Assembly (NCBI RefSeq): GCF_007874125.1
Contig: NZ_CP040128.1
Span: 124,001 to 188,000 of the forward strand
Length of the DNA stretch: 64,000 bases
Origin: Noviherbaspirillum sp. UKPF54
Lineage (GTDB): Bacteria; Pseudomonadota; Gammaproteobacteria; Burkholderiales; Burkholderiaceae_D
Direction of reading: 5' to 3'
Positions 46,142 to 54,142 of this stretch are shown here, piece by piece. The stretch's first letter is position 1. Every line of letters starts with the position of its first letter. The notes beneath the pieces were generated by a model. It searched no databases. It saw only the letters and a program-made list of their open reading frames with translations, and was not told the origin of the DNA. A program made the position numbers and the translations under genes.

Positions 46142-47335
46142 ATGTCTATACCGTTGATTGCCCCGGATTTGCTTGAAAAGTCAAACAAGATCCTGTTTGT
46201 CGCACATCTTGCATTGGGAGACTTCACCTATTTGCAAAACTGCTTCCAGGCATTCGCGCGGGCTTTTCCACATATCAGAATCCACTTGTGGGTGGACGAG
46301 CGCAGGCGCACCAGCCGCGCTTCCGAATGGGAGCATTTGAAGAAGTACTCGCTGTACGACTGGCTGGCGGAGTGCCCGTACATCGAGAAGGTCTACAACC
46401 AGACTTACAGCCCTGCACTTTTCAAGCAATCGATCCACGAGGCGCAGCAACAGGATTATCCGATCGTCGTATCGCTCGGTGTCCTGGAAAGACATAAGTA
46501 CGCGATTCTGGCACGCAAGATCAGCCCGCGCGGTTTTGTCGTCGGCCAGAAAAAACGTGTCCGTCCCTACGATATTCCCAAGCATCTCATCTATCGCAAG
46601 CTTGATGCCTTCATCCCAGCGTATACGGCGACTACCCATGCTGATCAACATATCAGCGACATCTACGCTGGCTGGTTCACGCAGTTGTTCGGTATTGAGA
46701 TTCCCCCGGCGTCGCGTTTCCCGTTTGTGCATATTCCGGAAAAATGGATGCGCTACGCGCAGCAGCAGTTCGCTGCGTGGGGCTTTGCGTCGAATGACGG
46801 TACGGGCCGGCAAGCCGGGAAAGCGGTCTTTCTCAACGCATTTTCCAAATCGCTCGAGCGCAGCTGGCCGCTTGAGCGGGTGATCGAACTGGTCCAGGCG
46901 CTGCGCCGGCATGGCGAATGGCGCGAGACGGGGTTCATCGTGAATGTCGTGCCGGAAGAACTGGAGAGGGCCAGAAAGCTGTTTGCACGGCACGCATTGG
47001 CTCGGGTCCATCTGTTCAGTGCCGAAGACAATTTTTTCCAGCTGCCGGCGATATTAAGCCTGTGTGACCTGATCGTTTCCGTCGAAACAGCTGTTATGCA
47101 TTTGGCAAACGCGGTACACGTTCCCGTGATCGCGTTGATGCGCCAGAAAAATCCGGAGTGGGCGCCAATCGATCAGGCTAACAGTACCGTGATTACTGTG
47201 CGAAACCGCGATGACTGGGTGGATAAAATCACCGTGGACGACGTAATGGCTGTGCTGGCGAAAATGGATTTTTCCAGAGCGAGACGCGACATGTCGTCGG
47301 ATAGCGGTGGAAAGCAGACGCTCAACTCCTTTTGA
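46142..47335 (+). CDS. Glycosyltransferase family 9 (LPS heptosyltransferase-like), copy 2
   Basis: 397 residues from the ATG at 46142. Near-identical blocks to copy 1: KILFVAHLALGDFTYLQNCF, IHLWVDERRRTS, AVFLNAFSKSLERSWPLERV and DLIVSVETAVMHLANAVHVPVIAL. It has an extra C-terminal tail of about 25 residues ending DSGGKQTLNSF, and that tail recurs as a remnant at 49408-49518. Probably transfers a core sugar different from copy 1. It lies 39 bases after the GT8 gene. Confidence 0.85.
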   Translation: MSIPLIAPDLLEKSNKILFVAHLALGDFTYLQNCFQAFARAFPHIRIHLWVDERRRTSRASEWEHLKKYSLYDWLAECPYIEKVYNQTYSPALFKQSIHEAQQQDYPIVVSLGVLERHKYAILARKISPRGFVVGQKKRVRPYDIPKHLIYRKLDAFIPAYTATTHADQHISDIYAGWFTQLFGIEIPPASRFPFVHIPEKWMRYAQQQFAAWGFASNDGTGRQAGKAVFLNAFSKSLERSWPLERVIELVQALRRHGEWRETGFIVNVVPEELERARKLFARHALARVHLFSAEDNFFQLPAILSLCDLIVSVETAVMHLANAVHVPVIALMRQKNPEWAPIDQANSTVITVRNRDDWVDKITVDDVMAVLAKMDFSRARRDMSSDSGGKQTLNSF

Positions 47336-47349
47336 GCTGGGTGTCGAAA

Positions 47350-48627
47350 ATGAAGAATCCAATTTTGGCTTTTCGCTGGCTCGTATTTCTTATTCTTTTT
47401 TCCTCGTCGAGCCTGCTACTGATCGTCCGCAAGGTCGGCAACCTTGGGTTCTATCACCTGTTCCTCATCGCATTGGTTTCCCTCATCTTCCACATTGAGC
47501 ATGGCGGGACCAGTTTTCCCGTCTTCGTACGCAAGTTCTGGAAATTTCACTTGGCTATGGCCGGAATGTTCATCGCCATCCTGCTGAACCAACTTATCTC
47601 GCAGGACTTTGACGCGCATTCATTGGACCTTCCGTCACGTATGGCTCTGTTCATCCTGGTTGCGTGGGCTAGCCTGATGTGTACCGCAGAGATGTTCAAA
47701 TGGTTTCAATGGAGTTATGTGCTTGGCGCACTCCTGGCTACCATCAAGATGTACATCATCACCGACGGAGGGACTACCCGAGCGGCATATGTGGATTTCA
47801 TGCCGATCATCGAATTGGCCGACATGACGCTGCTGCTGGGTTTCTTTTCCCTACTGTCGGTCAAATACGAAAGCGGGACCGCACGGGTGCGATGGGTCGG
47901 CAATGCGGTCAAGATCCTGGCCAGTGTCGGGGCGCTTTACGCAGCTTACATCTCGGACACGCGTGGAACATGGCTGGCGATCCCGTTTCTAACCGCTATC
48001 GCGGTCATCGTCCTATTCGATCGTTTCGAACTCAAGAAGAAGATTCTGGTTGCTTTGCTCGCCGTCGCTTTGCTGATTGGGCTGTTTTTCCTGAGTCCGA
48101 GAGTCCAGAACCGTATCCAGGCCGCGCAGCAAGACGTCACCATCTACTCAAAGGACACCGCGTCCGACACATCGGTCGGAACGCGCTTAGGCCTGTGGAA
48201 GACCTCCATCGAACTGTTCGTCGAACATCCATTGATTGGCGTTGGAAGACAGAACTTTCGACCTACTTTGCAGCATTTGGGGCAAGAAGGAAAAATCTCC
48301 CCGGTCATCGCGCGCCAGATTCATTCTCACAATGAGATTTTCTACAATATGGCGACCTTGGGGAGCTTTGGCCTCATCGGCTTGCTGGCACTGTATTTCG
48401 TACCAGGAGTGTTTTTTGCGAGGAAACTGAGGCACAAAGACAAGGAACTGCAGGCCACGGCAGCGATGGGCTTGATGCTTTGCACCGGCTATCTGATCTT
48501 TGGGCTGACGGACGTGATGTTCATGTGGGGCGCAAGCGACAATTTTTATACTATATTCATGGCCATTTTGTTTACCCACGTTTATCAGCGCGAGAGATTG
48601 CTCGCTTCCTCCGGGGCTTCGGTCTGA
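47350..48627 (+). CDS. O-antigen ligase/polymerase family membrane protein
   Basis: 425 residues with 10-12 membrane segments. The Wzy_C region contains HPLIGVGRQNFRP and QIHSHNEIFYNMATLGSFGLIGLLALY, the most conserved part of WaaL/Wzy proteins, on the long periplasmic loop. It attaches O-antigen or a single sugar unit to lipid A-core, or polymerises repeat units; ligase is favoured by the surrounding core-assembly genes. The start at 47350 has only a weak ribosome site; TTG at 47332 is in frame. Confidence 0.85.
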   Translation: MKNPILAFRWLVFLILFSSSSLLLIVRKVGNLGFYHLFLIALVSLIFHIEHGGTSFPVFVRKFWKFHLAMAGMFIAILLNQLISQDFDAHSLDLPSRMALFILVAWASLMCTAEMFKWFQWSYVLGALLATIKMYIITDGGTTRAAYVDFMPIIELADMTLLLGFFSLLSVKYESGTARVRWVGNAVKILASVGALYAAYISDTRGTWLAIPFLTAIAVIVLFDRFELKKKILVALLAVALLIGLFFLSPRVQNRIQAAQQDVTIYSKDTASDTSVGTRLGLWKTSIELFVEHPLIGVGRQNFRPTLQHLGQEGKISPVIARQIHSHNEIFYNMATLGSFGLIGLLALYFVPGVFFARKLRHKDKELQATAAMGLMLCTGYLIFGLTDVMFMWGASDNFYTIFMAILFTHVYQRERLLASSGASV

Positions 48628-48680
48628 AGCAATGGCCGCGGCAACTGATAGACACATTTCGTCAATTTACAGTAACTAAC

Positions 48681-49406
48681 ATGCTCGCCTGGCTACGGCA
48701 AAAAATCCGCAAGAAGATTTTCAAATTTGGCTTTCCCTTGTTCGGCAAGGTAAAGAAACTGGAGCTACCCAATGTGACGCTGGTCGTCATCGACTGCGTG
48801 AACTATGAGCGGGCCAAGCGCGCCTTCGATCATTGCCTTTTCTACTGCAATTTTGGTGATGCAAAACTGCTGACGCATTTCGATTCCTGTGATGCTTCGA
48901 CGGTCAAGATCGAGCAGATCCGCTCTATCGAAGCCTATTCAAAGTTTGTGCTAAAAGATCTGGATCGCTACTTTGATACCGATTACGTTCTCGTCGCACA
49001 ATGGGATGGTTTTATCTGGAAGCATGCGCTGTGGGATCAGGCATTCCTGGGATATGACTATATTGGTGCTCCATGGCCTGTTCATTTGACCAAAGGCGAG
49101 GCGCACCGTGAGCATCGCGTGGGCAATGGCGGATTTTCCCTCCGCAGCAAACGTCTGCAGCAATTTCTGGCAAAGGATGAGCGCATCCAAGCGACCGACA
49201 ACGAGGATGTGGTCATTTGCCAATACCAGCGGCCTTACTTGGAGCAATGTGGTTTTCGCTTCGCCCCCGTTGAGCTGGCGGCACGGTTCAGCTGTGAAGG
49301 AGAATTGCAAGATGCATTCGGACATCACGGGCATCAGGGCTTCAATATGCCGCTACGCCCTCTATGGTTGAAGATCTACAATTTTCTCTATCACAGGGAC
49401 TTTTAG
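48681..49406 (+). CDS. DUF5672 family protein, probable glycosyltransferase
   Basis: 241 residues from the ATG at 48681; the upstream in-frame part overlaps the ligase gene. It starts with a basic helix (RQKIRKKIFKFGFPLFGKVKK), then VTLVVIDCVNYERAKRAFDHCL, a QWDGFI block, YIGAPWP, and VGNGGFSLRSKRL followed by EDVVIC. These are the conserved segments of DUF5672. The family is thought to be GT-like; the sugar is unknown. It is last of the LPS cluster. Confidence 0.82.
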   Translation: MLAWLRQKIRKKIFKFGFPLFGKVKKLELPNVTLVVIDCVNYERAKRAFDHCLFYCNFGDAKLLTHFDSCDASTVKIEQIRSIEAYSKFVLKDLDRYFDTDYVLVAQWDGFIWKHALWDQAFLGYDYIGAPWPVHLTKGEAHREHRVGNGGFSLRSKRLQQFLAKDERIQATDNEDVVICQYQRPYLEQCGFRFAPVELAARFSCEGELQDAFGHHGHQGFNMPLRPLWLKIYNFLYHRDF

Positions 49407-49407
49407 C

Positions 49408-49518
49408 ACGGATATTTCATATGTGATGAGGGTCATGCTCGGAAAAATCGATTTATCCGGGGTGGGACGTGGCATGTCAGCGGATGCAGATGGAAGTCAA
49501 GTGGTCAACTCCTTTTGA
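49408..49518 (+). pseudogene. C-terminal remnant of a third GT9 gene
   Basis: In this frame the DNA reads VMRVMLGKIDLS, then RGMSADADGSQVVNSF and a stop. It aligns with the tail of the GT9 gene ending at 47335 (VMAVLAKMDFS, RRDMSSDSGGKQTLNSF). The last bases, CAACTCCTTTTGA, are identical. No start or upstream GT9 body exists here, because the DUF5672 gene lies immediately before it. It overlaps the 3' end of modC on the other strand. Confidence 0.75.
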
Positions 49519-50377
49519 ACAGGAGGGAGCTGATTGCTTTCGATGCGATCGCGACGCAGTCGCCAGGACGCAGGCCTGCCACTTCGTCATCGGATGCAAT
49601 GACCTCCACGATCTCCTGACCGATCAGCAGAGAAACAATGTGAACCACCTCTTCGTGCTGAATCGCGAGTACTTGCGCATGCAGGTTCAGCTTGCCGGAG
49701 AGCCGCTTTTGCAGGAATACTTCGGCCGGCGAGCCTGCTTGTACGATCCGCCCGGACTCCATTCGCAATACTCGGTGGGAAAGCTTGAACACTTCCCCGA
49801 TGTCATGGCTTACCAGGAGAGTGGTGAGTCCAAAGCGTTGATGCAGGCGGGCGAGATCATCCTGCATCTGGACACGTAATGCCGTGTCAAGCGCCGAGAG
49901 TGGCTCATCGAGCAAGAGCAGGCGGGGTTTGCGCGCGAGTGCGCGCGCAAGTGCAACGCGTTGTTTCTGCCCACCGGACAGCGTGTCCGGCAAGCGATGC
50001 TGCAGGTCGGTGAGCGCCGTCAGTTCAAGTAACTCGTCGATCCAGATCTTGTCTCCTTGCCCAATGGCGTAAGCAACATTCTGGCGTACCGTTAAATTCG
50101 GGAACAACGCGTAGTCCTGGAATACGTAGCCGATCGAGCGTCGCTGCGGCGGGACGTTCAGGCAGCGCTCCGAATCGAACCATGTTGTGTCGTCGAACAC
50201 AATGCGGCCCGCATCCGGCGCGCTTAGCCCGGCGAGCATTCTGAGCAGGCTGGTCTTGCCGGCACCGGAAGGGCCGGACAACGCGACGAAGCTGCCAGTG
50301 TCGATCCCGGCATGTATCTCTAACTGCAACTGGCCACCGGTATGGCGCAGCGCTTTGTTTAGAGCAATCTCGATCAC
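49505..50377 (-). CDS. modC: Molybdate ABC transporter ATP-binding protein
   Basis: 290 residues from a GTG codon just after modB ends. Walker A SGPSGAGKTS, Q loop in YVFQDYALFPNL, signature LSGGQKQRVALARAL, Walker B RLLLLDEPLSALD and a switch His in VSHD. A C-terminal TOBE-like domain (SGKLNLHAQVLAIQHEEVVHIVSLLIGQE) is typical of ModC. It energises molybdate uptake through ModB. Its end overlaps a glycosyltransferase remnant on the other strand. Confidence 0.93.
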   Translation of the reverse strand: MIEIALNKALRHTGGQLQLEIHAGIDTGSFVALSGPSGAGKTSLLRMLAGLSAPDAGRIVFDDTTWFDSERCLNVPPQRRSIGYVFQDYALFPNLTVRQNVAYAIGQGDKIWIDELLELTALTDLQHRLPDTLSGGQKQRVALARALARKPRLLLLDEPLSALDTALRVQMQDDLARLHQRFGLTTLLVSHDIGEVFKLSHRVLRMESGRIVQAGSPAEVFLQKRLSGKLNLHAQVLAIQHEEVVHIVSLLIGQEIVEVIASDDEVAGLRPGDCVAIASKAISSLLFKRS

Positions 50378-50378
50378 G

Positions 50379-51050
50379 TCATCCCGCCTTCAGCCATTTC
50401 TTGTTAACGACATAGACAGTAAGCAGAATCGCAAACGTCACCGCAAACAGCACCAGCGCATAGAAATTGGCCGCCGCATAGTTCAGGCTCTCCACCTCGT
50501 CGTAGATTGCGATCGATGCGACCTTGGTGACACCGGGTATATTCCCGCCGATCATCAGGATCACGCCAAACTCGCCGACCGTATGCGCAAAGCTCAACAC
50601 CGAGCCCGAAAGCAGGGCAGGCTTGATATTCGGTAGCAGCACGCGGAACAGGGTGACGAGGTCGGACTTGCCGAGCGTGCGCGACGCCTCGATCAGCGAC
50701 AGCGGGATGCTCTGAAATCCCGCTTGAATCGGCTGCACCATGAACGGCAGGCTGAAAATCACCGAACCGACCACCAGTCCAGCGAAGCTGAAGACCAGCC
50801 TGACCTGAAACCACTGCTCCAGCCAGTGGCCGAACGCATGCTGCGGGCTGAATGCGAGCAGCAGGTAAAAGCCGAGCACCGAAGGCGGCAGCACCAGCGG
50901 CATGCTGACCAGGGTTTCGATGACCGGCTTGAAGCGGGTGCGCGAATAGGCAATCCAGTAGGCGAGCGGAATGCCGGTCGCCAGCAGGATCACCGTGGTC
51001 AGCGCGGCGAGGCGGAAGGTGAGCAGCAGCGGCTGCCAGTCGTGGCTCAT
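50379..51050 (-). CDS. modB: Molybdate ABC transporter permease
   Basis: 223 residues with five or six membrane segments. PLVLPPSVLGFYLL and the EAA loop (IEASRTLGKSDLVTLFRVLLPNIKPALLSG) followed by SFAHTVGEFGVILMIGGNIPG are ModB hallmarks. It overlaps the upstream TOBE gene by four bases and is adjacent to modC. Confidence 0.94.
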   Translation of the reverse strand: MSHDWQPLLLTFRLAALTTVILLATGIPLAYWIAYSRTRFKPVIETLVSMPLVLPPSVLGFYLLLAFSPQHAFGHWLEQWFQVRLVFSFAGLVVGSVIFSLPFMVQPIQAGFQSIPLSLIEASRTLGKSDLVTLFRVLLPNIKPALLSGSVLSFAHTVGEFGVILMIGGNIPGVTKVASIAIYDEVESLNYAAANFYALVLFAVTFAILLTVYVVNKKWLKAG

Positions 51051-51457
51051 GTGCGCGCCTCCGGGATAACCGTCATTTCGTTTGCCTTTACCAAGCCTTC
51101 GACTACGTCGCCAATGTCAAGCCCGAGCACATGCGAGGATCGGGTCGTGATGACCGATTCGACGACGAAGCGGTCGAATGCCAGCGTCACCTTGGTCAGC
51201 AGCTTGCCGCGCTCGACGGCCGTGACGGAGGCTGGAATCCGGTTGCGCATGCTGATCAGGCCGGACAGGTTCTTGGCCAGCGAGACTTCGGTTTCCTTGA
51301 ACAGCAGCGTAGCTGCCATGCCCGCCGTCCAGGAAGCCACCTCTTCGCCGGCGCCAACCAGGGTCGCGGCAAAACGGTGATCGCCCACCGCGGCGTCGAC
51401 GACGGCAATGCTGCCGTGCACTTCAACCGCAACGATCGTGGCCGGCAGCCGGTTCAT
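51047..51457 (-). CDS. TOBE/Mop-domain molybdate-binding protein
   Basis: 136 residues from the ATG that overlaps the modA stop (ATGA). Two Mop/TOBE units: residues about 5-68 and 72-135 (the second contains SMRNRIPASVTAVERGKLLTKVTLAFD). The layout resembles ModG, a cytosolic molybdate-storage protein, and the sensor half of ModE. Its place between modA and modB, with overlaps on both sides, couples it tightly to uptake. The longer upstream frame is a shadow of modA. Confidence 0.85.
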   Translation of the reverse strand: MNRLPATIVAVEVHGSIAVVDAAVGDHRFAATLVGAGEEVASWTAGMAATLLFKETEVSLAKNLSGLISMRNRIPASVTAVERGKLLTKVTLAFDRFVVESVITTRSSHVLGLDIGDVVEGLVKANEMTVIPEART

Positions 51458-52206
51458 GGCAGAAGGTAGCCGTAGCGTTCCAGGGCCGCGCGCGCCCTGG
51501 CGGAAGACAGGAAGTCGAGGAAGCGCTGTGCGGCTTGCGGACTGGTTGCCTGCCCGTGCTTGAGGATGATCGCGCCTTGTGCGATCGGTTGATACGCACT
51601 CCTGGGCAGATCGATCCATTTGCCCTGGCCCTTCATTTCCGGCGCGAGCACCACCGATTTGGCGGTGAAGCCGGCGTCGGCCGACTTCGAATGGATGTAC
51701 TGGTTGGTCTGCGCGATACTCTCGCCGTACACCAGCTTCGGCGCCAGGGATTGTTCCAGGCTGAGATGAGCCAGCGCGCGCAGCGTTTCGCGGCCGTAAG
51801 GCGCGGTCTTCGGGTTGGCGATCGCGATCTTGCGCACCGTGGGACCCGCCAGCACGCGTTGCCAGTTGCCGAGGTCGAGATCGTTCATCGTCCACAGCAC
51901 CAGTGCGCCGTAGGCATAGACCTTCGGCGGCGTGTCGGCATAGCCTTGCAGGTGCAGCTTCTCCGGATATTCCATATCGGCCGACAGGAAGACGTCGAAC
52001 GGCGCGCCGTTCATGATCTGGGCAGCGAACTTGCCGGAGGAGTTGTAGACGGGTTTGAGATCGTGGCCGGTCTCCTTTTTGAATCCCACCTGTAATTCTT
52101 CGAATGCGTATTGCATGTTGGCGGCGACCGCAACGGTGAGAGTGTCGGCTTGTGCGCAACTTGCGACACAGAGCAGCAGGCCGGCAAGGAAGCTTGGTTT
52201 GATCAT
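51454..52206 (-). CDS. modA: Molybdate-binding periplasmic protein
   Basis: 250 residues. Signal peptide PSFLAGLLLCVASCAQA. The mature protein starts TLTVAVAANMQYAFEEL, followed by NSSGKFAAQIMNGAPFDVFLSADMEYP, the oxyanion pocket region of ModA/WtpA proteins. It captures molybdate or tungstate. The gene follows modE by 18 bases and so is probably in the same ModE-repressed operon. Confidence 0.94.
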   Translation of the reverse strand: MIKPSFLAGLLLCVASCAQADTLTVAVAANMQYAFEELQVGFKKETGHDLKPVYNSSGKFAAQIMNGAPFDVFLSADMEYPEKLHLQGYADTPPKVYAYGALVLWTMNDLDLGNWQRVLAGPTVRKIAIANPKTAPYGRETLRALAHLSLEQSLAPKLVYGESIAQTNQYIHSKSADAGFTAKSVVLAPEMKGQGKWIDLPRSAYQPIAQGAIILKHGQATSPQAAQRFLDFLSSARARAALERYGYLLP

Positions 52207-52224
52207 GGACTTCAGGGCGACGGG

Positions 52225-53016
52225 TTATGCGGGCACGCCGAGGATGACGTGTGACGCGTTGAAAATGGCGCATGCCGGGCGGCCCTCGGCCAAGCCCAGT
52301 TCGCGCGCGCTCTCGTTGGTAATCACCGCGCAGACCGTGGTACCGCCTTGCAGCTGGATCACGACTTCGGAGTTGACCGCGCCCGGCGTCAGCTTGACCA
52401 CCGTGCCGCGCAGCCGGTTGCGCGCGGAGAGCCTGATGTCATCGTCTGGCACCGCGACGATGACCCAAGGCGCCTTGATCAGGGCGATGACTTCGGAACC
52501 GACAGCCAGTCCGAGGTGCTGCGTGCTTTCGCGCGTGATGATCGCGACGATTTCGTCGCCTCCGGGCAGCGCGACATCGATTTCGTCGTTGACGGCGCCG
52601 CTTCTGATCCGGCTGACCTTGCCGTAAAACTGGTTGCGCGCGCTGGTCTTCATGTTCAGTCTTCGTATGAGCGGATAGATGCCGGCGAAGTCTTCGATGT
52701 GTTCGCCCAGCGATTGCAAAAAGCGCCGGTGCTCGTCATCGATCAGCTTGAACGATGCGATCAGCCGCCGGCCGCGCTCGGTCAGTTGCGTGCCGCCGCC
52801 GCCTTTGCCGCCCGTGCTGCGTTCCACCAGCGGCGCGCCGGCCAGGTTGTTCATCGTGTCCACGGCATCCCAGGCCGCCTTGTAGCTCATGCCCATGCTT
52901 TTCGCCGCTTGGCTGATGGAGCCGGTGTCGGCAATCCGCTGCAGCAGGTCGATGCGGCCGCGGCCGGCAAGATTGCCGTCGTCGTTGGCGATCCACAGGC
53001 GTCCTTCGATCTTCAT
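52225..53016 (-). CDS. modE: Molybdate-responsive transcription regulator
   Basis: 263 residues. Winged helix N-terminus (RGRIDLLQRIADTGSISQAAKSMGMSYKAAWDAVDTMN) with the ModE GGKGGGGTQLTERG wing. Two C-terminal Mop units bind molybdate: one with TSARNQFYGKVSRIRSGAVNDEI and one with SARNRLRGTVVKLTPGAVNSEV. With molybdate bound it represses mod uptake genes. It is first of the operon, just downstream of a ModE box. Confidence 0.95.
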   Translation of the reverse strand: MKIEGRLWIANDDGNLAGRGRIDLLQRIADTGSISQAAKSMGMSYKAAWDAVDTMNNLAGAPLVERSTGGKGGGGTQLTERGRRLIASFKLIDDEHRRFLQSLGEHIEDFAGIYPLIRRLNMKTSARNQFYGKVSRIRSGAVNDEIDVALPGGDEIVAIITRESTQHLGLAVGSEVIALIKAPWVIVAVPDDDIRLSARNRLRGTVVKLTPGAVNSEVVIQLQGGTTVCAVITNESARELGLAEGRPACAIFNASHVILGVPA

Positions 53017-53049
53017 TTATCAGCGGAAGTGTAAAAATTGGCATGGCAT

Positions 53050-53077
53050 AGCGTTATATATCGAATGATATAACGCT
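53050..53077 (-). promoter_or_regulatory. ModE operator
   Basis: AGCGTTATAT and ATATAACGCT are perfect 10-bp arms around an 8-base spacer, 34 bases before the modE start. This is the known ModE binding pattern (CG-TATAT...ATATAACG). Confidence 0.85.
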
Positions 53078-53314
53078 TGGTGAGGCGAAACCATAGGCCA
53101 AATGGAGGATGGGCAAGATGCAAAAGCGGCATGCGAGGGGAGCGCAGAACCGTTCCGCGCTCCGCTTGCGGGGCGCGAGGCACAAGGCGCGGACTGGTAA
53201 TCGCCGAGTTCGTGGTGGGCAGATTTCTTGCCCCGCATTCAACCAATTTGTTGATAATATGCAACTTTAGCCAAACACCTAAAATCGGTGTTGGCCCAGC
53301 TATAAGAGAGACAA

Positions 53315-54106
53315 ATGAATCGTTTATTGCAGGCAGTGTTTCGCGTTGCAATGGGATGTGCGCTGGCATTCTGTGCGTTGAATGCCAGCGCGCAAGGGCA
53401 GTTATTCAAAGTTCCGACCCGGCCGGAGGTGAAGACCACCTTGTTTTGGGAAGCGAAAGAAGGCGCACGGGCGACAGTCTTTCTGTTTCCCGGCGGCGGG
53501 GGCGGTTTCGGCAAGGTCGAGGAGGGCCGCCCTGCCAGCCGCAACTTCCTGGTGCGCAGCGTGCCGTATTTCCTGGAGAACGGGTTTAATGTGGCCATCT
53601 TCGGAAGGCCGGATGACTCGGACGAACTGGATTACGCGGATCGCATCAGCAGCGCGCACTTGGCGGATATACGTGCGGTCCTGGAATTCGTGAAGCAACA
53701 GAGCGCGGCGCCGATCTGGATTGTCGGCACCAGCCGCGGGACGGTTTCGGCGACTGCGATGGCGATCCATGTCCAGGACCCATCCATCGCAGGCCTGGTT
53801 TTGACCAGCTCGGTCACCAATTTCCGCAAGGTCGGCGCCGTGCCGACGCAGGACCTGGCGGCGATCAGGATGCCCGTCCTGGTGCTGCATCACGCCAGGG
53901 ACGGCTGCGTGCAATGCCGGCCCCATGAAGTGCCGCTGATTTTGCGTGGCCTGACGAACGCGCCAGTCAAGAAACAAGTCATGGCCGATGGCGGCGCGAA
54001 CCCGACCGGCGATCCGTGCGCGGCACTGCACTGGCACGGTTTTATCGGGATGGAGCGGGAGGCGGTGGATATTATTTCGAATTGGATCAGGCAGCCGTCG
54101 TCGTAG
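53315..54106 (+). CDS. Exported alpha/beta hydrolase-fold protein
   Basis: 263 residues. Signal peptide LLQAVFRVAMGCALAFCALNASA. The core shows VFLFPGGGGGFG near residue 57 (oxyanion region), nucleophile elbow GTSRG near 138-142, an Asp region (VLHHARDGCVQC) and a late His in HGFIG. It belongs to a group of short exported hydrolases; the substrate is unknown. AGAGAG precedes the start. It converges on rng. Confidence 0.8.
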   Translation: MNRLLQAVFRVAMGCALAFCALNASAQGQLFKVPTRPEVKTTLFWEAKEGARATVFLFPGGGGGFGKVEEGRPASRNFLVRSVPYFLENGFNVAIFGRPDDSDELDYADRISSAHLADIRAVLEFVKQQSAAPIWIVGTSRGTVSATAMAIHVQDPSIAGLVLTSSVTNFRKVGAVPTQDLAAIRMPVLVLHHARDGCVQCRPHEVPLILRGLTNAPVKKQVMADGGANPTGDPCAALHWHGFIGMEREAVDIISNWIRQPSS

Positions 54107-54142
54107 CGCGAGAGCAGCGCAGGCCGACAAACGGATATCTCG

